The notes under the pieces: model-generated
The model's input: only the letters and a program-made list of their open reading frames with translations
What the model was told of the DNA's origin: nothing
The model's database searches: none
Source of the DNA: Alistipes sp.
Lineage (GTDB): Bacteria; Bacteroidota; Bacteroidia; Bacteroidales; Rikenellaceae
Direction of reading: 5' to 3'
Assembly: GCA_017391185.1 (NCBI GenBank)
Contig: JAFOZN010000142.1
Location: forward strand, 1 to 5,404
Length of the DNA: 5,404 nucleotides
Part shown: in pieces, positions 1 through 5,404 of the stretch
Numbering within the stretch: the first letter of the stretch is position 1
Layout: every line of letters begins with the position of its first letter
Translations under genes and position numbers: made by a program

Positions 1-1878
1 CCTGGATTTGAGAATCTGCCACTTGAGCAGAAGGAGTTGATTTACTATCTGGCTCAGGCTACAAAGTGTGGCCGAGACATTCTCTTTGACCAGAATTTCA
101 AGTACAACCTCACTATCCGCCGCACATTGGAGTCTATCTACACCAAGTATGAGGGTGATCGTACTACGGCTGAGTTCAAGTCTTTGGAGAAATACCTCAA
201 AAAGGTATGGTTTGCCAACGGTATCCACCACCACTACTCTAACGACAAGTTCCGTGCTGAGTTCCCACGCGCATGGTTTGCTCAGCAGGTGGATAAGTAT
301 GTAGATCCACAGGAGCTCAAGATCGAGAAGAAGTTGCTCTACAAAATCATCTTCGATGAGACACTCTATGCAACACGCCTTAATCAGAAGGATGGCGTAG
401 ATATGGTCACCGAGTCGGCTTGTAACTATTACGAGGGCGTAACCATGAAGGAGGTTGACAAGTTCTACTCTGAGCTTATCGATGAGAACGATCCACGTCC
501 TATATCATACGGTCTTAACTCTAAACTCATGAAGGACGATAGTGGTAAGATCGTAGAGCAGACTTGGAAATTGGGTGGTATGTACTCTGCCGCTATCCAG
601 CAGATTGTATTCTGGTTGGAGAAAGCCGCTGGCGTAGCTCAGGAGCCACAGAAGAGCATCATCAACGCCTTGATCAACTACTATCGTACGGGAGATTTGA
701 GAGAGTTCGATCGTTACAACATCCTTTGGGTAGGTGACAATGTATCGAATGTAGATTTCGTCAACGGCTTTATCGAGGATTATGGTGATCCACTCGGTCG
801 CAAAGCCTCATGGGAGGGTACTGTAAACTTTATGGATAGCTTGGCATGTCGCCGTACACAGATTCTCTCAAAAAATGCTCAGTGGTTTGAGGACAACGCT
901 CCTATCGACCCTGCATTCCGCAAAAAGGAGGTTAAGGGTGTATCTGCAAAGGTTATCACAGTGGCTATGTTGGGTGGAGATTGTTACCCTTCTACCCCTA
1001 TCGGCATCAACCTTCCTAACGCAGATTGGATCCGTAAGGAGTATGGCTCAAAGTCTGTAACCATCGACAACATCACATACGCCTACGACAAGGCGGCTCA
1101 GGGCAACGGCTTTAACGAAGAGTTTATGCTCCGCGGAGAGGATCGCGAGCGCATCAAGAAGTATGGCAAGTTGGCTGATGACCTTCATACCGACCTACAC
1201 GAGTGCTTGGGACACGGCTCTGGTCAGTTGGCTCCAGGGACAAAGGGTGGTGAGTTGAAGAACTACACCTCTACTTTGGAGGAGACACGTGCCGACCTCT
1301 TTGGACTCTACTATTTGGGCGATCCTAAGATGATCGAGATTGGTTTGATCCCATCATTGGATGTTGCTTGGGCTCAGTATGCTGACTATATCATGAATGG
1401 TATGATGACTCAGTTCTCACGAATCGAGCTTGGCAAGGATGTCGAGGAGTCACACATGCGTAACCGTAAGCTCATCGCCGAGTGGTGCTATGAGAAGGGC
1501 AAGAAGGATAACGTAATTGAGTGGGTGAAGAAGGATGGCAAGTCATATATCGTAGTAAATGACTTTGAGGCTCTGCGCAAGCTCTTCGGCGAGCTTCTCA
1601 AGGAGGTTCAGCGCATAAAGTCTAAGGGTGATTATGAGGCAGGTCGCAAGTTGGTCGAGAATTACGCCGTAAAGATTGACCCAGAGCTTCACAAGGAGGT
1701 TTTGGAGCGCTACAACAAGTTGGGTATCGAGCCTTATAGCGGTTTTGTAAACCCTGACTATGAGCTTGTAATGGAGAATGGCGAGGTTAAGGATGTGAAA
1801 TTGGTATATAAATACAACTACACAGAGCAGATGCTTGACTACTCGAAGAACTACTCATTCTTGCCTTCTATCAACTAA
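1..1878 (+). CDS. Dipeptidyl peptidase III (M49 zinc metallopeptidase), 5'-truncated by window edge
   Basis: This enzyme removes dipeptides from the N-terminus of short peptides using one zinc ion. The reading frame is open from base 1, so the true start lies outside; 625 residues are visible. The M49 signatures are all present: HECLGH at visible residues 400-405 (zinc ligands H400 and H405, catalytic E401) and EETRAD at 427-432, whose second glutamate, E428, is the third zinc ligand. The H-to-E spacing of 28 matches what I recall of the Bacteroides thetaiotaomicron enzyme (about 675 aa), implying roughly 48 residues are missing. Other family marks are Y261 in a YGDPLG context (equivalent of human Tyr318), GINLPN at 335-340 (substrate-binding strand) and H485 in an ESHMRNR context (equivalent of human His568). 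The missing N-terminus means a signal peptide, lipobox or N-terminal Nudix-type extension cannot be judged. The TTG at 37 is not a credible start because homologous sequence continues upstream. The gene ends 30 bases before an intrinsic terminator and is not coupled to panC. Confidence 0.96.
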   Translation, partial: PGFENLPLEQKELIYYLAQATKCGRDILFDQNFKYNLTIRRTLESIYTKYEGDRTTAEFKSLEKYLKKVWFANGIHHHYSNDKFRAEFPRAWFAQQVDKYVDPQELKIEKKLLYKIIFDETLYATRLNQKDGVDMVTESACNYYEGVTMKEVDKFYSELIDENDPRPISYGLNSKLMKDDSGKIVEQTWKLGGMYSAAIQQIVFWLEKAAGVAQEPQKSIINALINYYRTGDLREFDRYNILWVGDNVSNVDFVNGFIEDYGDPLGRKASWEGTVNFMDSLACRRTQILSKNAQWFEDNAPIDPAFRKKEVKGVSAKVITVAMLGGDCYPSTPIGINLPNADWIRKEYGSKSVTIDNITYAYDKAAQGNGFNEEFMLRGEDRERIKKYGKLADDLHTDLHECLGHGSGQLAPGTKGGELKNYTSTLEETRADLFGLYYLGDPKMIEIGLIPSLDVAWAQYADYIMNGMMTQFSRIELGKDVEESHMRNRKLIAEWCYEKGKKDNVIEWVKKDGKSYIVVNDFEALRKLFGELLKEVQRIKSKGDYEAGRKLVENYAVKIDPELHKEVLERYNKLGIEPYSGFVNPDYELVMENGEVKDVKLVYKYNYTEQMLDYSKNYSFLPSIN

Positions 1879-1907
1879 CATTAGAAGAGTAAAAGAACTT
1901 TTTTAGA

Positions 1908-1938
1908 TTAAAAGTCCTCCCACGTGGGGGACTTTTTT
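1908..1938 (+). terminator. Intrinsic terminator after the dipeptidyl peptidase III gene
   Basis: A GC-rich hairpin pairs AAAAGTCCTCC (1910-1920) with GGGGGACTTTT (1926-1936), with one T-G wobble and a five-base CACGT loop. It runs directly into a stretch of six T residues (1933-1938). The stem begins 31 bases after the peptidase stop codon and lies upstream of the panC promoter, so it should insulate the two units. The A-tract on the left arm could also give weak termination on the other strand. Confidence 0.9.
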
Positions 1939-1965
1939 ATATATAAAACATTTTTATCGGCGTAT

Positions 1966-1980
1966 GGAATTTTTAATTCC
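1966..1980. repeat. Short inverted repeat over the panC promoter (possible operator)
   Basis: GGAATT (1966-1971) and AATTCC (1975-1980) form a perfect 6-bp inverted repeat around a TTT spacer. An overlapping wider pair, TATCGG (1955-1960) and CCGATA (1979-1984), shares the right arm. The repeat sits 13-27 bases upstream of the -7 box, where the -33 element should be, so a regulator bound here could block or help RNA polymerase. The region is AT-rich, so chance is a real alternative. No known operator was recognised. Confidence 0.3.
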
Positions 1981-1992
1981 GATATAATTATA

Positions 1993-2000
1993 TAACTTTG
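1993..2000 (+). promoter_or_regulatory. Bacteroidetes-type -7 promoter box for panC-panD-DUF456
   Basis: TAACTTTG is an exact match to the TAnnTTTG -7 consensus used by the Bacteroidetes primary sigma factor. No clear TTTG/TTG -33 element is seen at the expected distance; the region around 1967-1974 is only T-rich. Transcription would start at about 2004-2007, giving a leader of about 17-20 bases before the panC ATG. That is too short for a riboswitch or attenuator. Confidence 0.72.
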
Positions 2001-2023
2001 TCGCATCTATTAGAACAAAACTA

Positions 2024-2860
2024 ATGAAGACTTTTGATAAAGTAAAGGAGCTACAAGAGGAATTAGCTCAGTATCAACCATCCGAGATAGGTTTCGTACC
2101 TACGATGGGAGCATTGCATGCAGGCCATCGCTCGCTGGTGGAGAAGGCACGCCGAGAGTGCAAGATAGTAGTGGTAAGCGTATTTGTAAACCCTACTCAG
2201 TTTAATGATAAGACAGATCTCAAGAACTATCCTCGTACCCCAGAGGCTGACCTCGCTATACTTGAAGAGGCAGGTGCAGACATCGTCTTGATGCCTACGG
2301 TAGAGGAGATATACCCTGAGCCAGATACTCGTCAGTTCGATTTCGGATTGATTGACAAGGTGATGGAGGGAGCGACTCGCCCAGGCCACTTCAACGGTGT
2401 AGCACAGGTCGTAAGTCGTCTGTTTGACATCGTAAAGCCAGGCAAGGCTTACTTCGGAGAGAAAGATTTCCAGCAGATCGCAGTGATCAAAGCCATGGTT
2501 AAGCAGCTCGGTTTGGAGCTTGAGATCGTGGAGTGCCCTATCATTCGCGATATAGATGGTTTGGCTCTCTCATCGCGCAACCTGCTTCTTACTGCGGAGC
2601 ATCGTGCTGCTGCGCCAGAGATCTATGCTACGCTCAAGCAGTGTGCCGATAAGGCTCAGCAGATGACACCTCAGCAGCTCACCGAGTGGGTTATCTCCGA
2701 GGTAGAGAAGAGCGGGCTACTGAAGGTCATCTATTTCCAAGCGGTAGATTCCCTCTCGATGCAGGAGGTTGCTTCGTGGCAGGAGAGCGAGCATATACAA
2801 GGTTGCATAGCTGTACAGGCTGGTGCAATCCGTCTTATAGATAACGTAAAAATCAAATAA
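2024..2860 (+). CDS. panC: Pantothenate synthetase (pantoate--beta-alanine ligase)
   Basis: This cytosolic enzyme joins pantoate and beta-alanine using ATP, through a pantoyl-adenylate intermediate, to make pantothenate for coenzyme A synthesis. The 278 residues match the usual length of about 280. Visible family motifs in order are PTMGALHAGH at 26-35 (the HxGH nucleotide-binding signature of this synthetase-like fold), VFVNPTQF at 53-60 (pantoate pocket), EGATRPGHFNGV at 115-126, FGEKDFQQ at 144-151, and RDIDGLALSSRN at 175-186, whose LSSRN stands in for the KMSKS loop. The C-terminal dimer/lid domain is complete. The ATG at 2024 gives the family's normal N-terminus and lies just after the promoter; its leader is A-rich without a Shine-Dalgarno, as is common in Bacteroidetes. 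panD follows after 3 bases, so the beta-alanine supplier is co-expressed. No panB is adjacent. Confidence 0.98.
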   Translation: MKTFDKVKELQEELAQYQPSEIGFVPTMGALHAGHRSLVEKARRECKIVVVSVFVNPTQFNDKTDLKNYPRTPEADLAILEEAGADIVLMPTVEEIYPEPDTRQFDFGLIDKVMEGATRPGHFNGVAQVVSRLFDIVKPGKAYFGEKDFQQIAVIKAMVKQLGLELEIVECPIIRDIDGLALSSRNLLLTAEHRAAAPEIYATLKQCADKAQQMTPQQLTEWVISEVEKSGLLKVIYFQAVDSLSMQEVASWQESEHIQGCIAVQAGAIRLIDNVKIK

Positions 2861-2863
2861 ACC

Positions 2864-3217
2864 ATGATGATCGAAGTTTTAAAGTCGAAGATTCATCGAG
2901 TAAGAGTAACTCAGGCCAATCTGAATTATGTAGGTAGCATCACCATTGATGAGGATTTGCTCGATGCGGCAAACATGATCGAAGGCGAGAAGGTACAGAT
3001 TTTGGACATCAACAATGGCGAGCGTCTGGAGACCTATATCATCAAGGGTGAGAGAGGTAGCGGATGCGTATGCCTGAATGGCGCTGCTGCTCGTAAGGTG
3101 CAGGTAGATGACCTTGTCATCATCGTATCGTATGCCTTGATGGATTTCGAGGAGGCTAAGCAGTTCAAGCCATCTGTCATCTTCCCAGACTCTGCAACAA
3201 ACCACTTGGTGAAATAA
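2864..3217 (+). CDS. panD: Aspartate 1-decarboxylase (pyruvoyl-dependent) precursor
   Basis: PanD decarboxylates L-aspartate to beta-alanine, the amine substrate of the PanC reaction encoded just upstream. It is made as an inactive pi-chain that cuts itself between Gly24 and Ser25; the serine becomes the pyruvoyl cofactor. The site is visible as YVGS, with the cleaved bond between codons at 2933-2935 and 2936-2938. Residues known to matter in E. coli PanD fall at the same numbers: Lys9, Arg54, Tyr58 and Asn72 (in NGAAA), so processing and catalysis should be intact. The 117-residue length is close to the usual 115-130. Two ATG codons stand in tandem at 2864 and 2867; the first was chosen because it gives exact E. 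coli numbering at Gly24/Ser25, but the second is possible. The 3-base gap after panC implies translational coupling. Whether a PanZ-like maturation factor is needed cannot be told here. Confidence 0.98.
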   Translation: MMIEVLKSKIHRVRVTQANLNYVGSITIDEDLLDAANMIEGEKVQILDINNGERLETYIIKGERGSGCVCLNGAAARKVQVDDLVIIVSYALMDFEEAKQFKPSVIFPDSATNHLVK

Positions 3218-3228
3218 ACGAGTAAAAG

Positions 3229-3729
3229 TTGGATACATTTTTGGCCATAGCCGCCATCATCTGCGGAGTTGTCGGCATCATCGGAGCTATTGCACCTATC
3301 ATTCCTGGAACAATTCTCTCGTTCGCAGGATTAGTATTGGCATATTGTACCGAACACTCATCCATCAGCGAAGGGACACTATGGATTTGGGGTATTATCT
3401 CTATAATTGTCATAGCATTGGACTATATCCTGCCGGGGTATTTCAGCAAAGTATTCGGAGGAACTAAGGCGGGCATCACGGGAGCAACCATCGGAGTTTT
3501 GATCGGCGCATTCGTGATAGGTCCTATCGGCATTATCATGGGACCATTTGTCGGTGCTGTCGTGGGTGAAATGATCAAAGAGCGTAGAGCTTTGGACAAA
3601 GCTTTGGTAGTAGGTTTTGGCTCATTACTCTCATTCTTTGTCGGCACAGGCATCAAGCTAATTGCCGCAGGCTGGATGATGTACTACATCTGGAAGGATC
3701 TATTTGAGCTAATAAAGTCCATCGTATAG
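3229..3729 (+). CDS. DUF456-type small integral membrane protein, TTG start
   Basis: This 166-residue hydrophobic protein resembles the DUF456 family, which has no established function. Its N-terminus shows a hydrophobic helix (about 4-22), the PIIPG turn at 23-27 that is typical of the family, and a second helix (about 28-40). A third helix (about 51-68) leads to DYILPGYFSKVFGGTKAG (65-82). A glycine-zipper region with repeated GxxxG spacing (about 82-113) probably forms a membrane hairpin. A short charged loop, KERRALDK (117-124), precedes a last hydrophobic stretch (about 125-155). An in-frame stop at 3223-3225 excludes any start upstream of the TTG at 3229, and starting there gives an MD-hydrophobic beginning like relatives. 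A second TTG at 3241 would trim four residues. It begins 11 bases after panD, so it is the third gene of the panC unit. A role in pantothenate or beta-alanine transport is only guilt by association; the gene may simply be a passenger. Confidence 0.85.
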   Translation: MDTFLAIAAIICGVVGIIGAIAPIIPGTILSFAGLVLAYCTEHSSISEGTLWIWGIISIIVIALDYILPGYFSKVFGGTKAGITGATIGVLIGAFVIGPIGIIMGPFVGAVVGEMIKERRALDKALVVGFGSLLSFFVGTGIKLIAAGWMMYYIWKDLFELIKSIV

Positions 3730-3750
3730 AGACTCCTATCGATTCAAAAC

Positions 3751-3792
3751 AAATAGGGCAACACTGTGAAACTTTCAGTGTTACCCTATTTT
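3751..3792. terminator. Bidirectional terminator between convergent units
   Basis: AAATAGGG (3751-3758) pairs with CCCTATTT (3784-3791), then after one C-A mismatch AACACTG (3760-3766) pairs with CAGTGTT (3776-3782), leaving a nine-base loop. On the + strand the stem ends in a T-run (3789-3793), serving the panC-panD-DUF456 unit. On the - strand the reverse complement ends in ATTTGTTTTG, a weaker U-rich tail serving the ClC-HAD unit. Its place in the 82-base gap between two converging genes supports the shared role. Confidence 0.88.
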
Positions 3793-3811
3793 TATTAATC
3801 AGAAATACCTC

Positions 3812-4420
3812 CTAAAACTCCAATTCAAACTGCAGGCGCAATTGATCCTCTACCTGCTTGGCATCTTGGAACTGTATAGCATACATACCCACAACCATTG
3901 CTCCCGCTACATTTGCCACATTATCATCGATAAAAATAGACTCCTCAGCCTTCAAGCCATAGCGACCCAGTAGGCAATCATAGATAGCTGGATCTGGCTT
4001 CAAGAGCTTCTCATCGCCCGAAACAACGATTCCGTCAAACTCCGAGAAGATAGGATATGTATCACGTATAAAAGGATATGTCTCGTTTGACCAGTTGGTC
4101 AGACCATACACTCCATATCCCGCAGCCTTGAGTCGGCGGATCAAATCAGCTGTACCCTCGACTTCACCGCCAATCATCTCTACCCAACGGCTATGATATA
4201 TCTCGATAGCCTCCTTATACTCTGGAAACTTCTCCACCATCTCGGCAACACCCTCAGCAAATGGCTTACCGCCATCCATCTGGATATTCCAATCATAGGT
4301 ACATACGTTATCCAAAAACCAAAGGCTCTTCTCGCTATCGCCGAAATATTTATCATAGAGGTGTCGAGGATTCCAATCAACCAATACACCACCGAAATCA
4401 AAAACTACATTCTTTATCAT
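3812..4420 (-). CDS. HAD-superfamily hydrolase (subfamily IA-like, DFGGV motif I)
   Basis: This is a probable cytosolic phosphatase-type hydrolase of 202 residues with all four haloacid dehalogenase motifs. Motif I is FDFGGV with nucleophile D8; motif II is LTN at 107-109; motif III is K141 in a LLKPDP context; motif IV is IDDN with D165 and D166. A helical cap of the IA type lies between motifs I and II (about 16-90). The position two after the nucleophile is Gly10 rather than the general-acid Asp of most phosphatases. The same DxG pattern is found in relatives such as E. coli YihX, a glucose-1-phosphatase, so a sugar-phosphate substrate is possible but not shown. I chose the ATG at 4420 because MIKNVVFDFGGV is a typical family start; a GTG at 4429 in frame would add three residues. 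The gene lies 24 bases (or 15 from the GTG) after the ClC stop and is probably co-transcribed with it. Confidence 0.93.
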   Translation of the reverse strand: MIKNVVFDFGGVLVDWNPRHLYDKYFGDSEKSLWFLDNVCTYDWNIQMDGGKPFAEGVAEMVEKFPEYKEAIEIYHSRWVEMIGGEVEGTADLIRRLKAAGYGVYGLTNWSNETYPFIRDTYPIFSEFDGIVVSGDEKLLKPDPAIYDCLLGRYGLKAEESIFIDDNVANVAGAMVVGMYAIQFQDAKQVEDQLRLQFELEF

Positions 4421-4444
4421 ATTCTTCACTTATTATTTATCCGA

Positions 4445-5404
4445 TTATTGCGAAATTTTCACCAATGCCTCTCGATAGGCATTCAAGATTCGCGACTTAG
4501 AGATAAATCCCAAATAACGATTATCCCGATCCACCACAGGCAACATCCACGTGTGATTCTCCTCAAAATGTGGCAAGATACTCTGAATCTGCTCATGCTC
4601 AAGGATTTTGTATGGAGGTTGTATCATGTAATGGGTAATCGAGCGTCCCCACTTATCACGTTTGAACATATCTTCTCGCAAGTCATCCAATTGTACAACG
4701 CCCAAAAGGTGACCAAAATTATCTATCACAGGGAAAATATTTCTACGTGCCGAAGAGATGATATGTACCAAATCGCCCAAAGTCATAGATTCGCGGATAC
4801 GGATAAAATCGGTCTCCATGAGTTTATCCAGACTCAAAAATACAAAGACCGACTGATCCTTATCATGCGTGAGCAACTCACCGCGCATACGCAACTGCTT
4901 GGTATAGATCGAATCCTTATCCAAAGTATAATCCACGGCAAAAGCTATACACGCCACAATCATCAGCGGAATAAACAGCCCATAGCCATTAGAGAGCTCA
5001 GCAATAAGGAAGATAGATGTCAGCGGAGCCTTCATCACACCCGCCATCACACCTGCCATACCGACCAAGGTAAATGACACAACAGATACATGCCAATCAA
5101 ATAGAGCATTACACACCAAAGCCACCGTAGCACCCATAAAAGCACCCACAAAAAGCGATGGAGCAAACGTACCTCCTACACCACCTGCTGCGTTGGTAGT
5201 AGCCATAGCTACAACCTTACCAAACATAATGGCTATGACATATACGATAGCAACCCACTCGATACCTCTAAATTTATAGAAGAGTGAATTATCAAAGAGA
5301 TTCTCCACATTGCCATGCATCAAAGCCATCATACCTTCGTATCCCTCTCCATAGAGTGGTGGAAATACGAAAATCATAACTCCCAACAGCATACCAGCAA
5401 AACC
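4445..5404 (-). CDS. ClC-family chloride channel/antiporter with C-terminal CBS pair, 5'-truncated by window edge
   Basis: This inner-membrane protein moves chloride or similar anions. The frame is open to the window edge, so the start is missing; 319 C-terminal residues are visible. By comparison with E. coli ClC about 275 residues are absent. The visible part keeps the anion-filter motif GGVGGTFAPSLF (74-85, equivalent to the GIFAP of E. coli ClC) and the following helices, including GMAGVMAGVMKAPLT (115-129), a conserved ClC stretch. Y167 in SIYTKQL is the probable equivalent of the filter tyrosine Tyr445. Two cytoplasmic CBS domains follow, about 195-247 (with FPVID and LLGVVQLDDL) and 256-315 (with LPVVD and YLGFISKSRIL); in this family they bind adenine nucleotides or regulate gating. 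The gating glutamate (E148) and the proton glutamate (E203) lie in the missing part, so channel and H+/Cl- exchanger cannot be told apart. The ATG at 5392 is internal, not the start. Confidence 0.95.
   Translation of the reverse strand, partial: GFAGMLLGVMIFVFPPLYGEGYEGMMALMHGNVENLFDNSLFYKFRGIEWVAIVYVIAIMFGKVVAMATTNAAGGVGGTFAPSLFVGAFMGATVALVCNALFDWHVSVVSFTLVGMAGVMAGVMKAPLTSIFLIAELSNGYGLFIPLMIVACIAFAVDYTLDKDSIYTKQLRMRGELLTHDKDQSVFVFLSLDKLMETDFIRIRESMTLGDLVHIISSARRNIFPVIDNFGHLLGVVQLDDLREDMFKRDKWGRSITHYMIQPPYKILEHEQIQSILPHFEENHTWMLPVVDRDNRYLGFISKSRILNAYREALVKISQ

Noticed and set aside
1891..1904. AAAAGAACTTTTTT as a second terminator hairpin
   Set aside because: The stem is only five A/T-rich pairs with a two-base loop, and the much stronger hairpin at 1910-1936 follows at once.
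2007..2023. A riboswitch or attenuator controlling panC
   Set aside because: The predicted leader is only about 17-20 bases, too short to fold a regulatory RNA.
2063..2389. A 108-codon open frame on the - strand inside panC
   Set aside because: It is a shadow of panC with no family resemblance and no start context.
2879..3238. A 119-codon open frame on the - strand covering panD
   Set aside because: It is antisense to an intact panD with all catalytic residues, has no motifs, and runs through the panD-DUF456 junction.
3234..3243. TACATTTTTG just after panD as a possible internal -7 promoter box
   Set aside because: The T-run is too long for TAnnTTTG, it overlaps the start of the DUF456 coding region, and the gene is already tightly packed behind panD.
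3177..3656. Two hydrophobic/proline-rich open frames on the - strand over the DUF456 gene (3177-3413 and 3423-3656)
   Set aside because: Their composition mirrors the glycine- and isoleucine-rich + strand protein; the + strand frame fits a known family and the operon spacing.
4193..5077. A 294-codon open frame on the + strand across the ClC-HAD junction
   Set aside because: It is antisense to two well-supported genes, has no recognisable motifs, is rich in His, Ile, Arg and Gln as expected from reading the opposite strand, and has no promoter or sensible leader.

Overview
The window looks like an ordinary core-genome stretch of a Bacteroidota chromosome, most probably order Bacteroidales. 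The evidence is a perfect TAnnTTTG-type -7 promoter box before panC, A-rich leaders with no clear Shine-Dalgarno at most starts, a dipeptidyl peptidase III with the Bacteroidetes-type HECLGH zinc motif, and protein sequences that read as Bacteroidales-like. I cannot fix the genus from sequence alone; an Alistipes/Rikenellaceae-like or Prevotella-like origin is only a guess.

Layout: (1) 1-1878, + strand: the 3' part of a dipeptidyl peptidase III gene (family M49), cut by the left window edge and followed by a strong intrinsic terminator (about 1908-1938). (2) 1993-3729, + strand: a compact transcription unit made of a promoter, panC, panD (3 nt later) and a small glycine-rich membrane protein of the DUF456 type (11 nt later, starting with TTG). 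(3) 3751-3792: a hairpin with U-rich flanks on both strands, between convergent units. (4) 3812-5404, - strand: a HAD-family hydrolase preceded, in transcription order, by the 3' part of a ClC chloride channel/transporter with a C-terminal CBS pair. The two are separated by only a few bases and are probably co-transcribed from a promoter beyond the right edge.

How the genes work together: PanD makes beta-alanine from aspartate, and PanC joins beta-alanine to pantoate to give pantothenate, the precursor of coenzyme A. These two steps are consecutive and their genes are adjacent. panB and panE are not in the window. The DUF456 protein rides on the same transcript with no known role. The peptidase, the HAD hydrolase and the ClC protein have no evident link to pantothenate synthesis.

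All protein-coding space is explained by six genes. No RNA gene, mobile element, CRISPR array or phage signature was seen, and no gap between genes exceeds 150 bases. I found no convincing undescribed system. The points worth checking are modest: an inverted repeat over the panC promoter, the TTG-started membrane gene joined to panCD, the HAD protein's missing second motif-I aspartate, and the ClC-HAD pairing.
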